Below are positions 1 to 9,237 of a stretch of DNA of 64,000 nt, in pieces; positions within the stretch are counted from its first letter, which is position 1, and the number at the start of each line of letters is the position of its first letter. The notes below the pieces were generated by a model. The model made no database searches, was not told the DNA's origin, and worked only from the letters and a program-made list of their open reading frames with translations. Where the stretch lies: contig JAJDDT010000050.1 of NCBI GenBank assembly GCA_029260165.1, forward strand, positions 57,185 to 121,184. The letters are read 5' to 3'. The position numbers were made by a program, and so were the translations under genes. The DNA is from Phycisphaerae bacterium (GTDB taxonomy: Bacteria; Planctomycetota; Phycisphaerae; UBA1845).

Positions 1-693
1 TACGAATGGGACAGCGTTTTCACGACGACGTCCACCGACCGCACGGTCCGCGCGTTTCAAGGCACACTACAAGGCCAGAACAAGCACCTGCCCGAATCAT
101 GGATCGCGTTTAAGGAAATCGCCCGGCGCATCCTTGGCGAGGACCTGCCCGGATTCGATTACGAGTCCACACAGGACATCCGCGAAATGATGAGCAGGTC
201 CATCAGCATGTACGACGGCATCGAACGACTTCGCTACCCACACCAACAGATGCAATGGGGCGGACCCTACCTGCTTCGCGACGGATTCACGAACATGCCG
301 GACAGCAAAGCCGTCCTCAGTATTCTCAAACCCAACGCCACCGACATTCCAGAAGGCCACCTACTCTTGAGTACGCGCCGTGGTTTTGGACAATGGAATT
401 CGCAGCACCCGCCAGCCGTCAAAAAAGACTCCTTCTCGGGTGCGACGACCCGGCAGGCGATCCTGATGCACCCCGATGATATCAAAGAGCTGGGCTTGCA
501 TCATCTGCAACCCATTACCGTCGCATCCAAAACAGGCCAAACCGATGGTGTGTGCTGGTGTGATGATCACGTCTTCCCAGGACACGTCCAGGCCTTCTGG
601 CCCGTCGCCAACGACCTCATCGAATACGGAATCTACGACGAACCAAGCTGCGAGCCGGACTACAATGTCGCAGTAACGATCAAACCGAGATGA
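1..693 (+). CDS. Molybdopterin oxidoreductase, C-terminal part (FdhF/YdeP-like), cut by window edge
   Basis: The reading frame is open from base 1 to the TGA at 691-693, so the gene begins outside the window; 230 residues are visible. The visible part resembles the molybdopterin-dinucleotide-binding domain at the end of formate dehydrogenase-like oxidoreductases of the FdhF/YdeP type: a TRRGFGQWNS segment, then SGATTRQAILMHPDDIKELGL, then a beta-rich end with HVQAFWPVAN and a final PDYNVAV. In the family this domain wraps the Mo-bis-MGD cofactor. The N-terminal Fe-S and catalytic domains, including the Cys/Sec position, are not visible, so substrate and selenium dependence cannot be judged. 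Any internal start near 187 would only be a codon inside this longer frame. The next gene follows after 22 bases and may be cotranscribed. Confidence 0.8.
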   Translation, partial: YEWDSVFTTTSTDRTVRAFQGTLQGQNKHLPESWIAFKEIARRILGEDLPGFDYESTQDIREMMSRSISMYDGIERLRYPHQQMQWGGPYLLRDGFTNMPDSKAVLSILKPNATDIPEGHLLLSTRRGFGQWNSQHPPAVKKDSFSGATTRQAILMHPDDIKELGLHHLQPITVASKTGQTDGVCWCDDHVFPGHVQAFWPVANDLIEYGIYDEPSCEPDYNVAVTIKPR

Positions 694-715
694 TCACAAC
701 GGAGCACCAAATCCA

Positions 716-1390
716 ATGAACGCCGGCGATATTCATGCCGTCCTTCTAATCGCTGTAGTGATCCTGGCCGCCCATGCGCTTGCATTTGGTAGGCGCGAAA
801 AAAAGGCGATGCCACAATTCCGACTCGGCGTCTGGGTTTATGTCATCGTGATGGCCCTTTGGGCCGCCAATGTCATGATGCCCTGTCTTTGTCACCGAGC
901 GAAGTGCGCCACGCAGGTCGCCATTTGTGCGCCTTGCGGTATTCTGATTCTGCTGTTTGGGCGGAACCGCGTGCGCGCCGTGAAGTTAGCCATCGTTGTC
1001 ATGACCATCATGGTTGGCCTGTGCATCCAATTCAACCTGCTCATACACGGAGTCCACTATACGAGCGGCTCACGGTCCGTTGCACGAACCAACTATTTGA
1101 ACAGAACACGAAGTTCCAGTCGGATATCGGATTGCGTAAAAGACGCGAAGACAGCGAACACTGTTCGTCCAAGTGGTTGGGTACAGGATTGGCCGGAGTT
1201 GGATGCCATTTCCAGTCAAAAGCGACAGATTGTGACCGTCGTGCCGCAATACACGGCGCGATCTGTGTGGCACACGCCGCTGACCCAACTTATGGAAACA
1301 ACGCGGACCAATGTTTCCCCATGGTGGCCTGAGGGTTCGTTCGAGGACAATGCCGACAAGCTCGAATTCCGCCAGCGCGACGTCCGGTAA
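716..1390 (+). CDS. Hypothetical multi-pass membrane protein
   Basis: I do not recognise this 224-residue protein. The first half carries about four hydrophobic segments, at residues 8-26, 38-55, 67-81 and 90-110. The second half is soluble, basic and Ser/Thr/Arg-rich, with no motif I can name. A pair CLCHRAKC lies between the second and third segments. It starts 22 bases after the oxidoreductase end, with GGAGC upstream as a weak ribosome binding site, which suggests cotranscription. Nothing shows whether it works with the oxidoreductase. Codon use is like its neighbours, which supports a real gene. Confidence 0.6.
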   Translation: MNAGDIHAVLLIAVVILAAHALAFGRREKKAMPQFRLGVWVYVIVMALWAANVMMPCLCHRAKCATQVAICAPCGILILLFGRNRVRAVKLAIVVMTIMVGLCIQFNLLIHGVHYTSGSRSVARTNYLNRTRSSSRISDCVKDAKTANTVRPSGWVQDWPELDAISSQKRQIVTVVPQYTARSVWHTPLTQLMETTRTNVSPWWPEGSFEDNADKLEFRQRDVR

Positions 1391-1655
1391 TCTTCTTTTG
1401 CCATTCGCAAAAGCCCCACTGCGAAACATCAAATAATACCGTCCGCGGACCATTTCATACGCTCCGACTGGTTGAGAAGATGTCCCCATACCCGCTATGA
1501 TTGCCCTCGGCGACCGTGGAGGGGCCTGCCGGACCGGGATGAATCACGACGACCGTCGTCGCCTTCCGAATGGACTCTCGAAACAAGACGAAACCCATCG
1601 CCCGCGGAACATCTCCGCACGGGCGAGCAGCGAATCCCCAGTGACAGGACGATTG

Positions 1656-3350
1656 ATGATGACCCAACGAGCACCGTTTCTGACAGTTTTGATTTTCACC
1701 ATTTCAGCAGCCGCGACGCTCGCGGGCGGACCACTCCACGTCAACGCCAACCTCAACACAGGAAACGACGACGGATCGAGTTGGGCCAACGCCTACCAGG
1801 GATCCGACGGACTGCGACAAGCCGTTCTCGACGCAACAGCCGGCACTGAAATCTGGGTCGCAAGCGGCGTCTACAAACCCACCCAAACCACCAGCCGATT
1901 CATCTCGTTCAATCTCAGGAACAACGTGCAAATCTACGGCGGGTTCGACGGCAGCGAGACAAGCCGCGACCAACGCGATTACGAAACCAACGAAACCATC
2001 CTCTCAGGCGACCTCAACGAAAACGACACTGGAGGGGGCGGATTCACCGAAAACTCCTACCAGGTCGTCGACGCCAACAACACCAACCCCTCCGCAAGAC
2101 TCGATGGATTCACCATCACCGCAGGAAACGCCAACCACCCCTCCATCATGACCGAACAGGTCGGCGCCGGCATCGTCTTCATCGACAACGACCGCCCATC
2201 CATCGCCAATTGCAGAGTCACCGGGAACCGCGCCACCTTCGGAGGAGGTGCCTGCTACATGCGCACCAGCAGTCCGTTTATCACCAATTGCACGTTCGAC
2301 AACAACAACGGTGGCAATTTCGGCGGCGCCTTCGACTGCTTCAACAACTCAAACCCCGTCATCACAGACTGCAAGTTTATCAACAATATCGCCTTCCGCG
2401 CAGGAGGCGTCGAATTCTTCGGAAACTGCAACCCGAACCTCACGCGATGCCTCTTCAGGGACAACGTCGCAGCCGGTGGCGGCGCAATCGGCGGAGCCAT
2501 GTACATCGCCCAGGGAGGCATCGCAAACATCAACCACTGCACCTTCGAAAGCAACTCCGCGCGCAACGGTGGGGGTATTTACAACGAACAAGCCAGCCCA
2601 CGCATTCGCAACAGTATCTTTGACGGCAACTTTTCAACGACGACCACAGGACAGGGCGGCGGAATGTACAACACCAGTGCAAGCCCGCAAATCACCGACT
2701 CCCTCTTCGTGAACAACGCAGCCCGTCTTGGCGGTGCGATGCGCAACCTTTCAAATTCAAACCCCCTTCTCACCAACGTCACCGTCACAAACAACGATGC
2801 CACCGGGAGTGGGACGGGAGGTGGGCTTTCAAACGCCGGCACCTCCCCCACCGTGCGAAGCTCGATCTTCTGGAACAACACCGACGCCACCGGAACTGAC
2901 GCATCGTCACAGATCGCCGACAGCGGTGCCGGTGGAGCCAACGTCCGCTTCAGTGACGTCCAGGGCGGTTGGACAGGCGCCGGAAACGACAACATCAACC
3001 AGGACCCCTTGTTCCTAAACCCCGCCAACCAGGACTTCCGCATCAATGGCCAATCACCCTGCGCCAACACCGGCGACCCGTTTTTCAACCCCGCCAACGA
3101 TGCCACCGACCTCGACCATCAAGCCCGCGAACTCTGTGGCCTCATCGACATGGGCGCTTACGAATCGGGTGACGGCGACGCCGACTGCGACGACGTCGTC
3201 GATCTGTTCGACATCGACGAATACAACCTGTGCGTCACCGGACCGGACAATGGCCCCGTCGCCAATGATTGTGTCATGTTCGATTTCGATGGCGATGATG
3301 ACATCGACTACGCCGACGCAGCGGGCTTGTGGGTCGCCGTCACGGAATAG
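1656..3350 (+). CDS. Secreted right-handed beta-helix protein with C-terminal dockerin-like module
   Basis: A 564-residue exported protein. I chose ATG 1656 over the upstream ATG 1497 because GACAGGA sits just ahead and a signal peptide follows at once (TQRAPFLTVLIFTISAAATLAGG). The body opens with a NTGNDDGSSWANAY segment and continues with many 20-25 residue coils of the type NxxPxITNCxFxNNxAxxGGG, the hallmark of parallel beta-helix (polymorphic outer membrane protein/pectate-lyase-like) repeats. Such folds often bind or cleave polysaccharide, but no catalytic set is evident. The last about 60 residues are Asp-rich (DLFDIDEYN and later FDFDGDDDIDYADA) and look like paired calcium-binding dockerin/EF-hand loops, a common tail in planctomycete exported proteins. 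Location outside the cell or on its surface is inferred. Confidence 0.8.
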   Translation: MMTQRAPFLTVLIFTISAAATLAGGPLHVNANLNTGNDDGSSWANAYQGSDGLRQAVLDATAGTEIWVASGVYKPTQTTSRFISFNLRNNVQIYGGFDGSETSRDQRDYETNETILSGDLNENDTGGGGFTENSYQVVDANNTNPSARLDGFTITAGNANHPSIMTEQVGAGIVFIDNDRPSIANCRVTGNRATFGGGACYMRTSSPFITNCTFDNNNGGNFGGAFDCFNNSNPVITDCKFINNIAFRAGGVEFFGNCNPNLTRCLFRDNVAAGGGAIGGAMYIAQGGIANINHCTFESNSARNGGGIYNEQASPRIRNSIFDGNFSTTTTGQGGGMYNTSASPQITDSLFVNNAARLGGAMRNLSNSNPLLTNVTVTNNDATGSGTGGGLSNAGTSPTVRSSIFWNNTDATGTDASSQIADSGAGGANVRFSDVQGGWTGAGNDNINQDPLFLNPANQDFRINGQSPCANTGDPFFNPANDATDLDHQARELCGLIDMGAYESGDGDADCDDVVDLFDIDEYNLCVTGPDNGPVANDCVMFDFDGDDDIDYADAAGLWVAVTE

Positions 3351-3449
3351 CGACGCTCCGCGTATGGCCGGCGTCACCCGCTGTGGAATTCAGGGGCTTG
3401 TCGATTCACACGCTGATTGCCGGTTGAAGACAGCATTGATTCATGTGAT

Positions 3450-5864
3450 TCAGTTGGTTGCGAGGGCGTATTGTGTGTCTTTCGACGGGCCAGCCTGCTC
3501 CAGTTTTTCCAGGAGGTATTCGAGTTTGAGGTTGGCGTCCAGGAGGATGGGGTTGTCGGGGTCATTGGCGGGGTAGATGATGTTCATGGGGACCCCCGCG
3601 CGTTTGAATGCTTTCAGTTGTGCAGCGATGTCGGGGTTTTTCAGGGTAAAATCGGCCTTGAAGGCGATGACGCCCAGCTCTTCCATTTTGGCGCGGACCT
3701 GGGGTGTGTTGATGGCGACTTTCTTGTTGACCTTGCAGACGGTGCACCAGTCAGCCGTGTAGTCAATGAAGACGGTTTTGCCGGATTCGATGGCTTCGTC
3801 GACGGCGCAGGTGTTCCATTTCTTCCAGGGTATTCCTTCGGACCAGTCATCGACGCAGAAGGTGAGTTGGTTTTTCTTTGATTTTTGAGCAGCCATCGCT
3901 TCGCTGATGGGACTGACGTATCCGAAGATGAGCGCTGCGGAGGCAACGATCGTTCCGAACGCTCCCGCCCGGTATTTGAGGATTTGGGGTTTGGACATGG
4001 ACAATGTGATCTTGCCGAGTATCCAGCAGGCCAGCGCGATGGCGACGAAAAAGACAAAGGTCAGTTCGAGTCCTTTGACACCGATTTGTGAGGAAAGTGG
4101 ATGTGCAAGCCAGACGACCATGGTGAGCAGTGCGAAACCCATGATGCGTTCAAAGGTGATCATCCATTGGCCTGGTCTTGGCAGGAAGCTGAGCCAGTTG
4201 GGATTGGCGCCGAGGAGCATGTAAGGGCTGGCCATCCCGAGTCCGGCGAAGAGGAATGCGGAGATGGCGATGTGTTGTGGTTGTTGGGTGGCCCATCCGA
4301 AGGCACCGGCGAGCAGCGGACCGGTGCAGGCGAAACCGAGGACGGGTGCGAGTGCTCCTTTTCCGAAAGAGGCGAGTGGTCCTTCCTTGTTGATTTGTGC
4401 GTCGAGGTTGGTGGCGACGGTGGGAACCTGCAAGGTGTAGACACCGAGCATGCTGAGCGCGAGGGCCATCACGACGGCGCAGAGGGTGATAACGGCGATG
4501 GGGTATTGGAGGATGTTTTGTCCGCTGGATGCGAGGAGTCCGAGGATGACGAAGAAGAGCATGACGCCTGCACCGAACGCGAGTCCGAGGATGAGGGTGC
4601 GTTTTCGTGATTCGTGTGCCTGCTGGACGAAGCCCATGACCTTGATGGAGAGGAGGGGGAGGACGCAGGGCGTTGCGTTGACGAACAGGCCATAGAGGAA
4701 GCAGAAGAAGAAGAGTCCTGCGGTGCCGAACCTGGCGAGGAAGCCACCGGGTTGGTCGGTTGTTGCTTCGATAGGGAGTAGGTCGGCGGGGCTTGTGCCG
4801 TCGGGGTCGATGGTGATGGTGTCGGCTGTGATGGTTGCGTTGTCGATGGTGATGGTTGTGCCTGCGTCGGCGTGGGCGGTGTCGTTGGTGGTTGGGGCGG
4901 CGTTGGCGGATGAGATGGGGATGTTGAGTGACCATTCGACGGCTTCTTTCGGGAAACATTTGCCCTTGTCATCGCAGGCCTGGTAGACAAAGAGTCCGGT
5001 GAAGTCCTTGTTGTGGCCTGCGAGGTCGTCGAATGCTTCGGCTTTGACTTTGATGGTAATGTGATCGGCGAATTCGGCGACGGTGCCGATGGGGAGTTTT
5101 CGTGTTTGGGCGGCGGGGAATTGTGGGTTTTCAAAATAACCTTCCTCGAAGGGTCCCATGAAGACCGCGGTGGCGATGAGTCCTGGGAGCGAGGGATTGT
5201 TGGATTGTATGTGGAATCCCTTGTTGATGGCGATGTCAAGGTGGATTTCGAATTTTGAATCCGGGGCGAGTTCCCCGGCACCGAGTCTGGGGGTGATCGT
5301 GACGAACCTTGCGTGGCCATCGGGGGTCGGGAGTTTTTTGTGGGCGCTGGTGAACAGGGCGGTGTTGGCTGGTTTGGACTGATCGGGCGACGAGGCGACG
5401 GGGATGGTGACGGTGGCGGCCTGGGTTTCGGGAATGCAATTTTGGGCGCAGACGAGCCATTTGAAGTCGGCGGCGATTTTGATGGATGAGGCTGGGATGT
5501 TTGCGGGCGGGGTGACGGTGACGAGGAGGACGGGTTTGCCCTCGTGAATGTTGGTGACAATGGTGTGGGCATCGTGTCGTTGGGGGACGGGGTGTTGGAA
5601 CGTGGAGACGGAGAAGCCTTCCGGCAGGTTCCATTTCGCGGTTGGGGCAGCCCCTGCGTCGCCGGGGTTGGACCAATAGATATGCCAGTGGTTTTGGATG
5701 TCGAACCGCAGGGCGAGTTCGAAGGGCTTGCCCGGGGTGATGGCGGTCACCGAGGGGATCAGTTGGACGGTGGCCTTGGCTGCGAAAGCAGGGGTCGCTG
5801 TCAGGCACAGGGCCAACACGGGTGCGAATCGGCGGAGCAGTGCGGCGCGTGAACGTCTGGTCAT
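3450..5864 (-). CDS. DsbD-family thiol:disulfide interchange protein
   Basis: At 804 residues this is a full-length three-domain DsbD-type protein that moves electrons from cytoplasmic thioredoxin across the inner membrane to periplasmic partners. Order: signal peptide (residues 1-28, ending TPAFAA); N-terminal DsbD-alpha/DsbC-like region with two such halves (about 29-330; a Cys pair in VCAQNCIPE); an acidic Thr/Asp-rich linker; an eight-helix CcdA-like membrane domain (about 375-640) with its two redox cysteines in TPCVLPLLS and FACTGPLLAG; and a C-terminal thioredoxin domain with WCTVC at 706-710. All expected cysteines are present. The gene stands alone, convergent with the beta-helix gene over a 99-base gap, and its promoter must lie in the 5865-6030 region. 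Confidence 0.9.
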   Translation of the reverse strand: MTRRSRAALLRRFAPVLALCLTATPAFAAKATVQLIPSVTAITPGKPFELALRFDIQNHWHIYWSNPGDAGAAPTAKWNLPEGFSVSTFQHPVPQRHDAHTIVTNIHEGKPVLLVTVTPPANIPASSIKIAADFKWLVCAQNCIPETQAATVTIPVASSPDQSKPANTALFTSAHKKLPTPDGHARFVTITPRLGAGELAPDSKFEIHLDIAINKGFHIQSNNPSLPGLIATAVFMGPFEEGYFENPQFPAAQTRKLPIGTVAEFADHITIKVKAEAFDDLAGHNKDFTGLFVYQACDDKGKCFPKEAVEWSLNIPISSANAAPTTNDTAHADAGTTITIDNATITADTITIDPDGTSPADLLPIEATTDQPGGFLARFGTAGLFFFCFLYGLFVNATPCVLPLLSIKVMGFVQQAHESRKRTLILGLAFGAGVMLFFVILGLLASSGQNILQYPIAVITLCAVVMALALSMLGVYTLQVPTVATNLDAQINKEGPLASFGKGALAPVLGFACTGPLLAGAFGWATQQPQHIAISAFLFAGLGMASPYMLLGANPNWLSFLPRPGQWMITFERIMGFALLTMVVWLAHPLSSQIGVKGLELTFVFFVAIALACWILGKITLSMSKPQILKYRAGAFGTIVASAALIFGYVSPISEAMAAQKSKKNQLTFCVDDWSEGIPWKKWNTCAVDEAIESGKTVFIDYTADWCTVCKVNKKVAINTPQVRAKMEELGVIAFKADFTLKNPDIAAQLKAFKRAGVPMNIIYPANDPDNPILLDANLKLEYLLEKLEQAGPSKDTQYALATN

Positions 5865-6028
5865 TTGGGTGTCTCCCGTTGCGTCGTTTTGAGTCGTGAT
5901 CGCTGGCTCGCCATTGTAGTACGAAATCTGCGTTTGGTTGATCGCGCGACGGGACGGGAATGCGTGGGTTGTTGCGCAGCCGTTATTTCAGTGTTGCTTG
6001 AAAAACGGCAGTTTGGGTACCCGGGTCG

Positions 6029-6056
6029 TTGACAGGCTTTCAAGTGACCCTATATT
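6029..6056 (+). promoter_or_regulatory. Putative sigma-70 promoter upstream of candidate RNA
   Basis: TTGACA at 6029-6034 and TATATT at 6051-6056 are separated by 16 bases, among the best matches to the bacterial housekeeping consensus in this window. Transcription would begin near 6061-6064. It could make a stand-alone RNA, the RNase Y leader, or both. Confidence 0.55.
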
Positions 6057-6060
6057 GTTT

Positions 6061-6272
6061 GCTCGGCGGGGTGTTTTCGCACTTCCGTCGGCGATAGTAG
6101 ACGTCACGGTCCTGCCTGAGGGTGGGGCTGTGTTCTGGAGGAAAAATGGTGCCATTTTCGACCCTGCACGATGCGGGGGCGTTCAGCGGTAACCGCGCCT
6201 GGCTCGCGTTGGCAGTTGAAAGCGTTATCGTCCGCACCTGCGATTATCGGGTGTCTGCCGGCGGTTGAGCGA
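6061..6272 (+). ncRNA. Candidate structured RNA, possibly 6S-like
   Basis: Immediately after a strong promoter, the two ends of this about 210-base segment can pair. GCUCGGC (6061-6067) pairs with GUUGAGC (6264-6270), and CGAUAGU (6092-6098) pairs with AUUAUCG (6243-6249). That gives a long-range closing helix interrupted by an internal loop. A GCCUGAGGG segment lies on the 5' side and UGCCGGCGG on the 3' side, loosely recalling conserved parts of 6S RNA, which binds RNA polymerase by mimicking an open promoter. Size and position fit, but the resemblance was judged by eye and there is no clear terminator. It could instead be the RNase Y 5' leader. Confidence 0.35.
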
Positions 6273-6626
6273 GAATGAATAGACCGTGTGTTTGTCGGAG
6301 AAACGCGAGTTGGCGTGCGTCGAACGGTTCATTGCATGAGAAAAGGGGAAGCTCGGCGGGGCGTTGCCTTGGCTGGGTTGTGGGATTCTTGATTTGAATT
6401 TGTGTCGGCGGACGTTTTGTTGCGTTCTTTGCGATGCGTGTCTGGCGGGCTGAACACCTCTTGTTGCGTGTGTGGGTTGGCTGACGGGTTCTTCCGTTGG
6501 TTGGTTTATCCAAATGGCACTTTGAAACTGGCGCCTGTCGGTCGGGTTTTGATCGACGGATGGGTTGTGCCGGGCGGTTTGTGCGGGTTTTTCGCGAGGC
6601 CGTCATGCATTGGGCAGGGATTTATC

Positions 6627-8276
6627 GTGCAAATATTCTCATTGTTGATTGCGACTTTGGTGCTTGGTGCGGATGGTCCGGTCAGTGCGCCGCAGGGATC
6701 GGCGGTTCCTGAGGTTCCGCCGTTGTATTTCGTCGCGTTGATCGTGATTGGTTTTGTTCTGGGTGGTGGAGCGGCCTGGTTCATGCTCTATGCATTTGGG
6801 AAGGAGAAGGTCCGGGCGGGCCAGAAAGAGGCTGACCGGTTGATCGAGGTAGCCAAGACGACTGCGGATCAGGAGATCAAGTCTGCGAAGCTGGAGGCGA
6901 GGTCTGAGCGTGAGCGGATGCTGGATGCGTTTGGCAAGGAGACGGCGGGGACGCGGAAAGAGTTGAAGGAGATTGAGAAGCGTGTGACCAAGCGTGAGGA
7001 CAATTTGGACAGCAAATTGGACACGCTGGCGACAAAGGAACGGCACCTCGAGAAGTCGGAAGATGAGCTTCGGGCGCGGAAGGCGAAGTTGGGGGAGGTT
7101 GAAGAGAGAATCGACGAGTTGTTCGCGCGACGTCAGGAGGAGTTGTTGCGTGTTTCGGGGATGTCGCGCGATGAGGCGAAGCGGGATTACATGAATGCCC
7201 TGGAGGATGAGCTTCGACATGAGTCGGGTCAGATGGTCGAGCGGATCACGTCCGAGGCGCGTGAGGACGCGGCTGACAAGGCTCGCGAGATCACGTTGAT
7301 CGCCATCCAAAGATATGCGGCTGAGAACACCTGTGAGGCGGTTGTGTCGACGGTGGTTATTCCGTCGGACGATATGAAGGGTCGCATCATCGGTCGCGAG
7401 GGTCGCAACATTCGTGCGTTTGAGGCTGCGATGGGTGTGGATGTGATCGTGGACGATACGCCCGGGATTATCGTGGTCAGTTCGTTCGATCCCGTGCGTC
7501 GGGCGGTGGCGAGGCAGACGCTGGTCAAACTGATTCAGGACGGTCGGATTCATCCGGGGCGTATTGAGGAGGTTGGGGAGCAGATGCGCAAGCAGGTTGA
7601 GAAGGAGATTGTCGAAGAGGGCAAGCGGGCGTCTTTGGAGGCGAATGTGCCTGGGTTGCACCGCAAGTTGATCGACCTGATGGGGCGATTGAAGTTCCGC
7701 ACGAGCTATGGTCAGAACGTTTTGCAGCACAGCATCGAGGTGGCGTACCTGTGTCAGGTGATTGCCGATGAGTTGGGGCTGGATGGACGGTTGGCGAGGC
7801 GATGTGGGTTCCTGCACGATATCGGCAAGGCCATTGACCATGAAATCGAGGGGGGGCATCCGCACATCGGGTACGAGGTTTGCAAGCGTTTGAAAGAGCG
7901 TGAGGAAGTGCTCAATGCGGTGGCGGGTCACCATGGTGACGTTGAGGCGACAAGTCCTTATACGCCTATTGTGATGGCAGCGGATGCGATCAGTGCGGCT
8001 CGTCCGGGTGGGCGTCGTGAGTCTCTGGAGCGTTACGTTCAGCGTTTGGAGCAGTTGGAGGGGATTGCGTCGCAGCATCCGGGTGTGCGGCAGACGTACG
8101 CGATTCAGGCGGGTCGCGAGGTTCGGGTTATTGTGGATGCGAACCGGATTGATGACGCGTCAGCGGCGAAGATGGCGAGGGACATTGCGAAGGAAGTCGA
8201 GACGGAGATGACCTATCCGGGCGAGGTGAAGGTGACGGTTTTGCGTGAGGTTCGTGCGGTGGAGTATGCCCGGTAG
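6627..8276 (+). CDS. rny: Ribonuclease Y
   Basis: Membrane-anchored endoribonuclease that starts bulk mRNA decay. I place the start at GTG 6627, preceded by AGGGA with a 6-base gap, giving 549 residues, close to the usual about 520; the longer ATG frame adds an unrelated N-terminus. Order: hydrophobic N-terminus with a membrane segment (about residues 30-52), a long charged coiled coil (about 55-230), a KH RNA-binding domain with [15 protein letters not shown] (about 250-264), and an HD domain with the metal-binding HD pair at 397-398 in FLHDIGK. The following gene is a YmdB-type phosphoesterase, the usual partner of rny. GTG use and the long leader leave room for post-transcriptional control. 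Confidence 0.93.
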   Translation: MQIFSLLIATLVLGADGPVSAPQGSAVPEVPPLYFVALIVIGFVLGGGAAWFMLYAFGKEKVRAGQKEADRLIEVAKTTADQEIKSAKLEARSERERMLDAFGKETAGTRKELKEIEKRVTKREDNLDSKLDTLATKERHLEKSEDELRARKAKLGEVEERIDELFARRQEELLRVSGMSRDEAKRDYMNALEDELRHESGQMVERITSEAREDAADKAREITLIAIQRYAAENTCEAVVSTVVIPSDDMKGRIIGREGRNIRAFEAAMGVDVIVDDTPGIIVVSSFDPVRRAVARQTLVKLIQDGRIHPGRIEEVGEQMRKQVEKEIVEEGKRASLEANVPGLHRKLIDLMGRLKFRTSYGQNVLQHSIEVAYLCQVIADELGLDGRLARRCGFLHDIGKAIDHEIEGGHPHIGYEVCKRLKEREEVLNAVAGHHGDVEATSPYTPIVMAADAISAARPGGRRESLERYVQRLEQLEGIASQHPGVRQTYAIQAGREVRVIVDANRIDDASAAKMARDIAKEVETEMTYPGEVKVTVLREVRAVEYAR

Positions 8277-8336
8277 GGTGAAGGATTTTCTCGGATAGGA
8301 AGTGCGGTGGTGGTTTCCGGATTTCAGGGTTGAGGT

Positions 8337-9155
8337 ATGGGCGTTCGATTGTTGTGTCTGGGAGACGTTGTGGGGGCACCCGGGCGCAATGCGCTGACGG
8401 CTGCCTTGCCGGTGATCACATCTGAGAAGCGGGTCGATTGTTCGATTGTTAATGTTGAGAATGCGTCGGCGGGTTCGGGTTTGACGCCTGAACTGTATGA
8501 GAAGTTCGTCAAAGCCGGTGTGGATTTGATGACGCTTGGGGATCATGTCTATCGTCGCAGGCAGATTATTCCGATTTTGGAGCAGTCGGATCGAATCTGC
8601 AGACCCGTGAATCTGGGGACGAATGCGCCGGGGCGTGACTACGCGTTGTATGAGTTGGACGATGGGGTGAAGGTGGCGGTTTTCGTGGTGATGGGGCAGG
8701 TGTTCATGAAGACGACGGTGGACTGTCCGTTTCGGGCGGCGGACCGGGTGATCAGTTCGATTCCGGATGATGTGAAGATTGTGGTGGCTGAGGTTCATGC
8801 GGAGACGACGGCTGAGAAAGTCGCGATGGGTTGGTATTTGAATGGCCGGGTGAGTGTGGTGTTTGGGACGCACACGCATATTCCGACGGCCGATGAGCGG
8901 GTTCTATCGTCGGGGACAGCCTATATCACGGATTTGGGGATGACGGGTCCGTATGATTCGGTGTTGGGGAGGAAGAAGGAAGCCGTGATCAGTGCGATGA
9001 CGACGCGCGTGCCGACGCCTTTTGATATTGCAGACGATGACCGGCGGGTGTGTGGGATTTTGGTGGAAGTGGACGCGACGTCGGGGCGGGCGTTGTCCGT
9101 GGAGCGAATTCGGGCGGACGTGGACAACGCGGGGCAGAGCGTGACGTTGCGGTAG
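8337..9155 (+). CDS. ymdB: YmdB-family metallophosphoesterase (TIGR00282 type)
   Basis: A 272-residue member of the YmdB/DR1281 family of calcineurin-like phosphoesterases; Bacillus YmdB hydrolyses 2',3'-cyclic nucleotides and affects biofilm and motility decisions. Family motifs are present in order: LCLGDVVGAPGR at the N-terminus, VNVENASAGSGLTPE, AEVHAETTAEK, GTHTHIPTAD and TDLGMTGPYDS. The usual GNH metal-ligand motif reads GDH (TLGDHVYRR), an Asn-to-Asp change. ATG 8337 follows AGGG by 7 bases. It lies 60 bases after rny, a conserved pairing that suggests cotranscription and a shared role in RNA metabolism. Confidence 0.88.
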   Translation: MGVRLLCLGDVVGAPGRNALTAALPVITSEKRVDCSIVNVENASAGSGLTPELYEKFVKAGVDLMTLGDHVYRRRQIIPILEQSDRICRPVNLGTNAPGRDYALYELDDGVKVAVFVVMGQVFMKTTVDCPFRAADRVISSIPDDVKIVVAEVHAETTAEKVAMGWYLNGRVSVVFGTHTHIPTADERVLSSGTAYITDLGMTGPYDSVLGRKKEAVISAMTTRVPTPFDIADDDRRVCGILVEVDATSGRALSVERIRADVDNAGQSVTLR

Positions 9156-9237
9156 GCGCGTTGTTCTGTGTCGATTCTTGTAGCTGTCGTGTGTTTGTGC
9201 CGTCGTTGGGATTACAGTGGGTGCGTTGGAGGAACCG

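Larger units (their letters stand above)
5865..6626. other. 762-base gene-free region, divergent promoters and possible RNA gene
   Basis: This gap separates the minus-strand DsbD gene from plus-strand RNase Y. It carries a good sigma-70-like promoter (6029-6056) followed by about 210 bases that can fold into a closed structure, listed separately. From 6273 to 6611 I see only leader sequence for RNase Y. In-frame ATG codons upstream of 6627 would add about 75 residues unlike any RNase Y, so I treat this stretch as noncoding. Confidence 0.55.

Noticed and set aside
6402..6626. Upstream start codons of RNase Y
   Set aside because: The added 75 residues match no RNase Y, and GTG 6627 has a good ribosome binding site.
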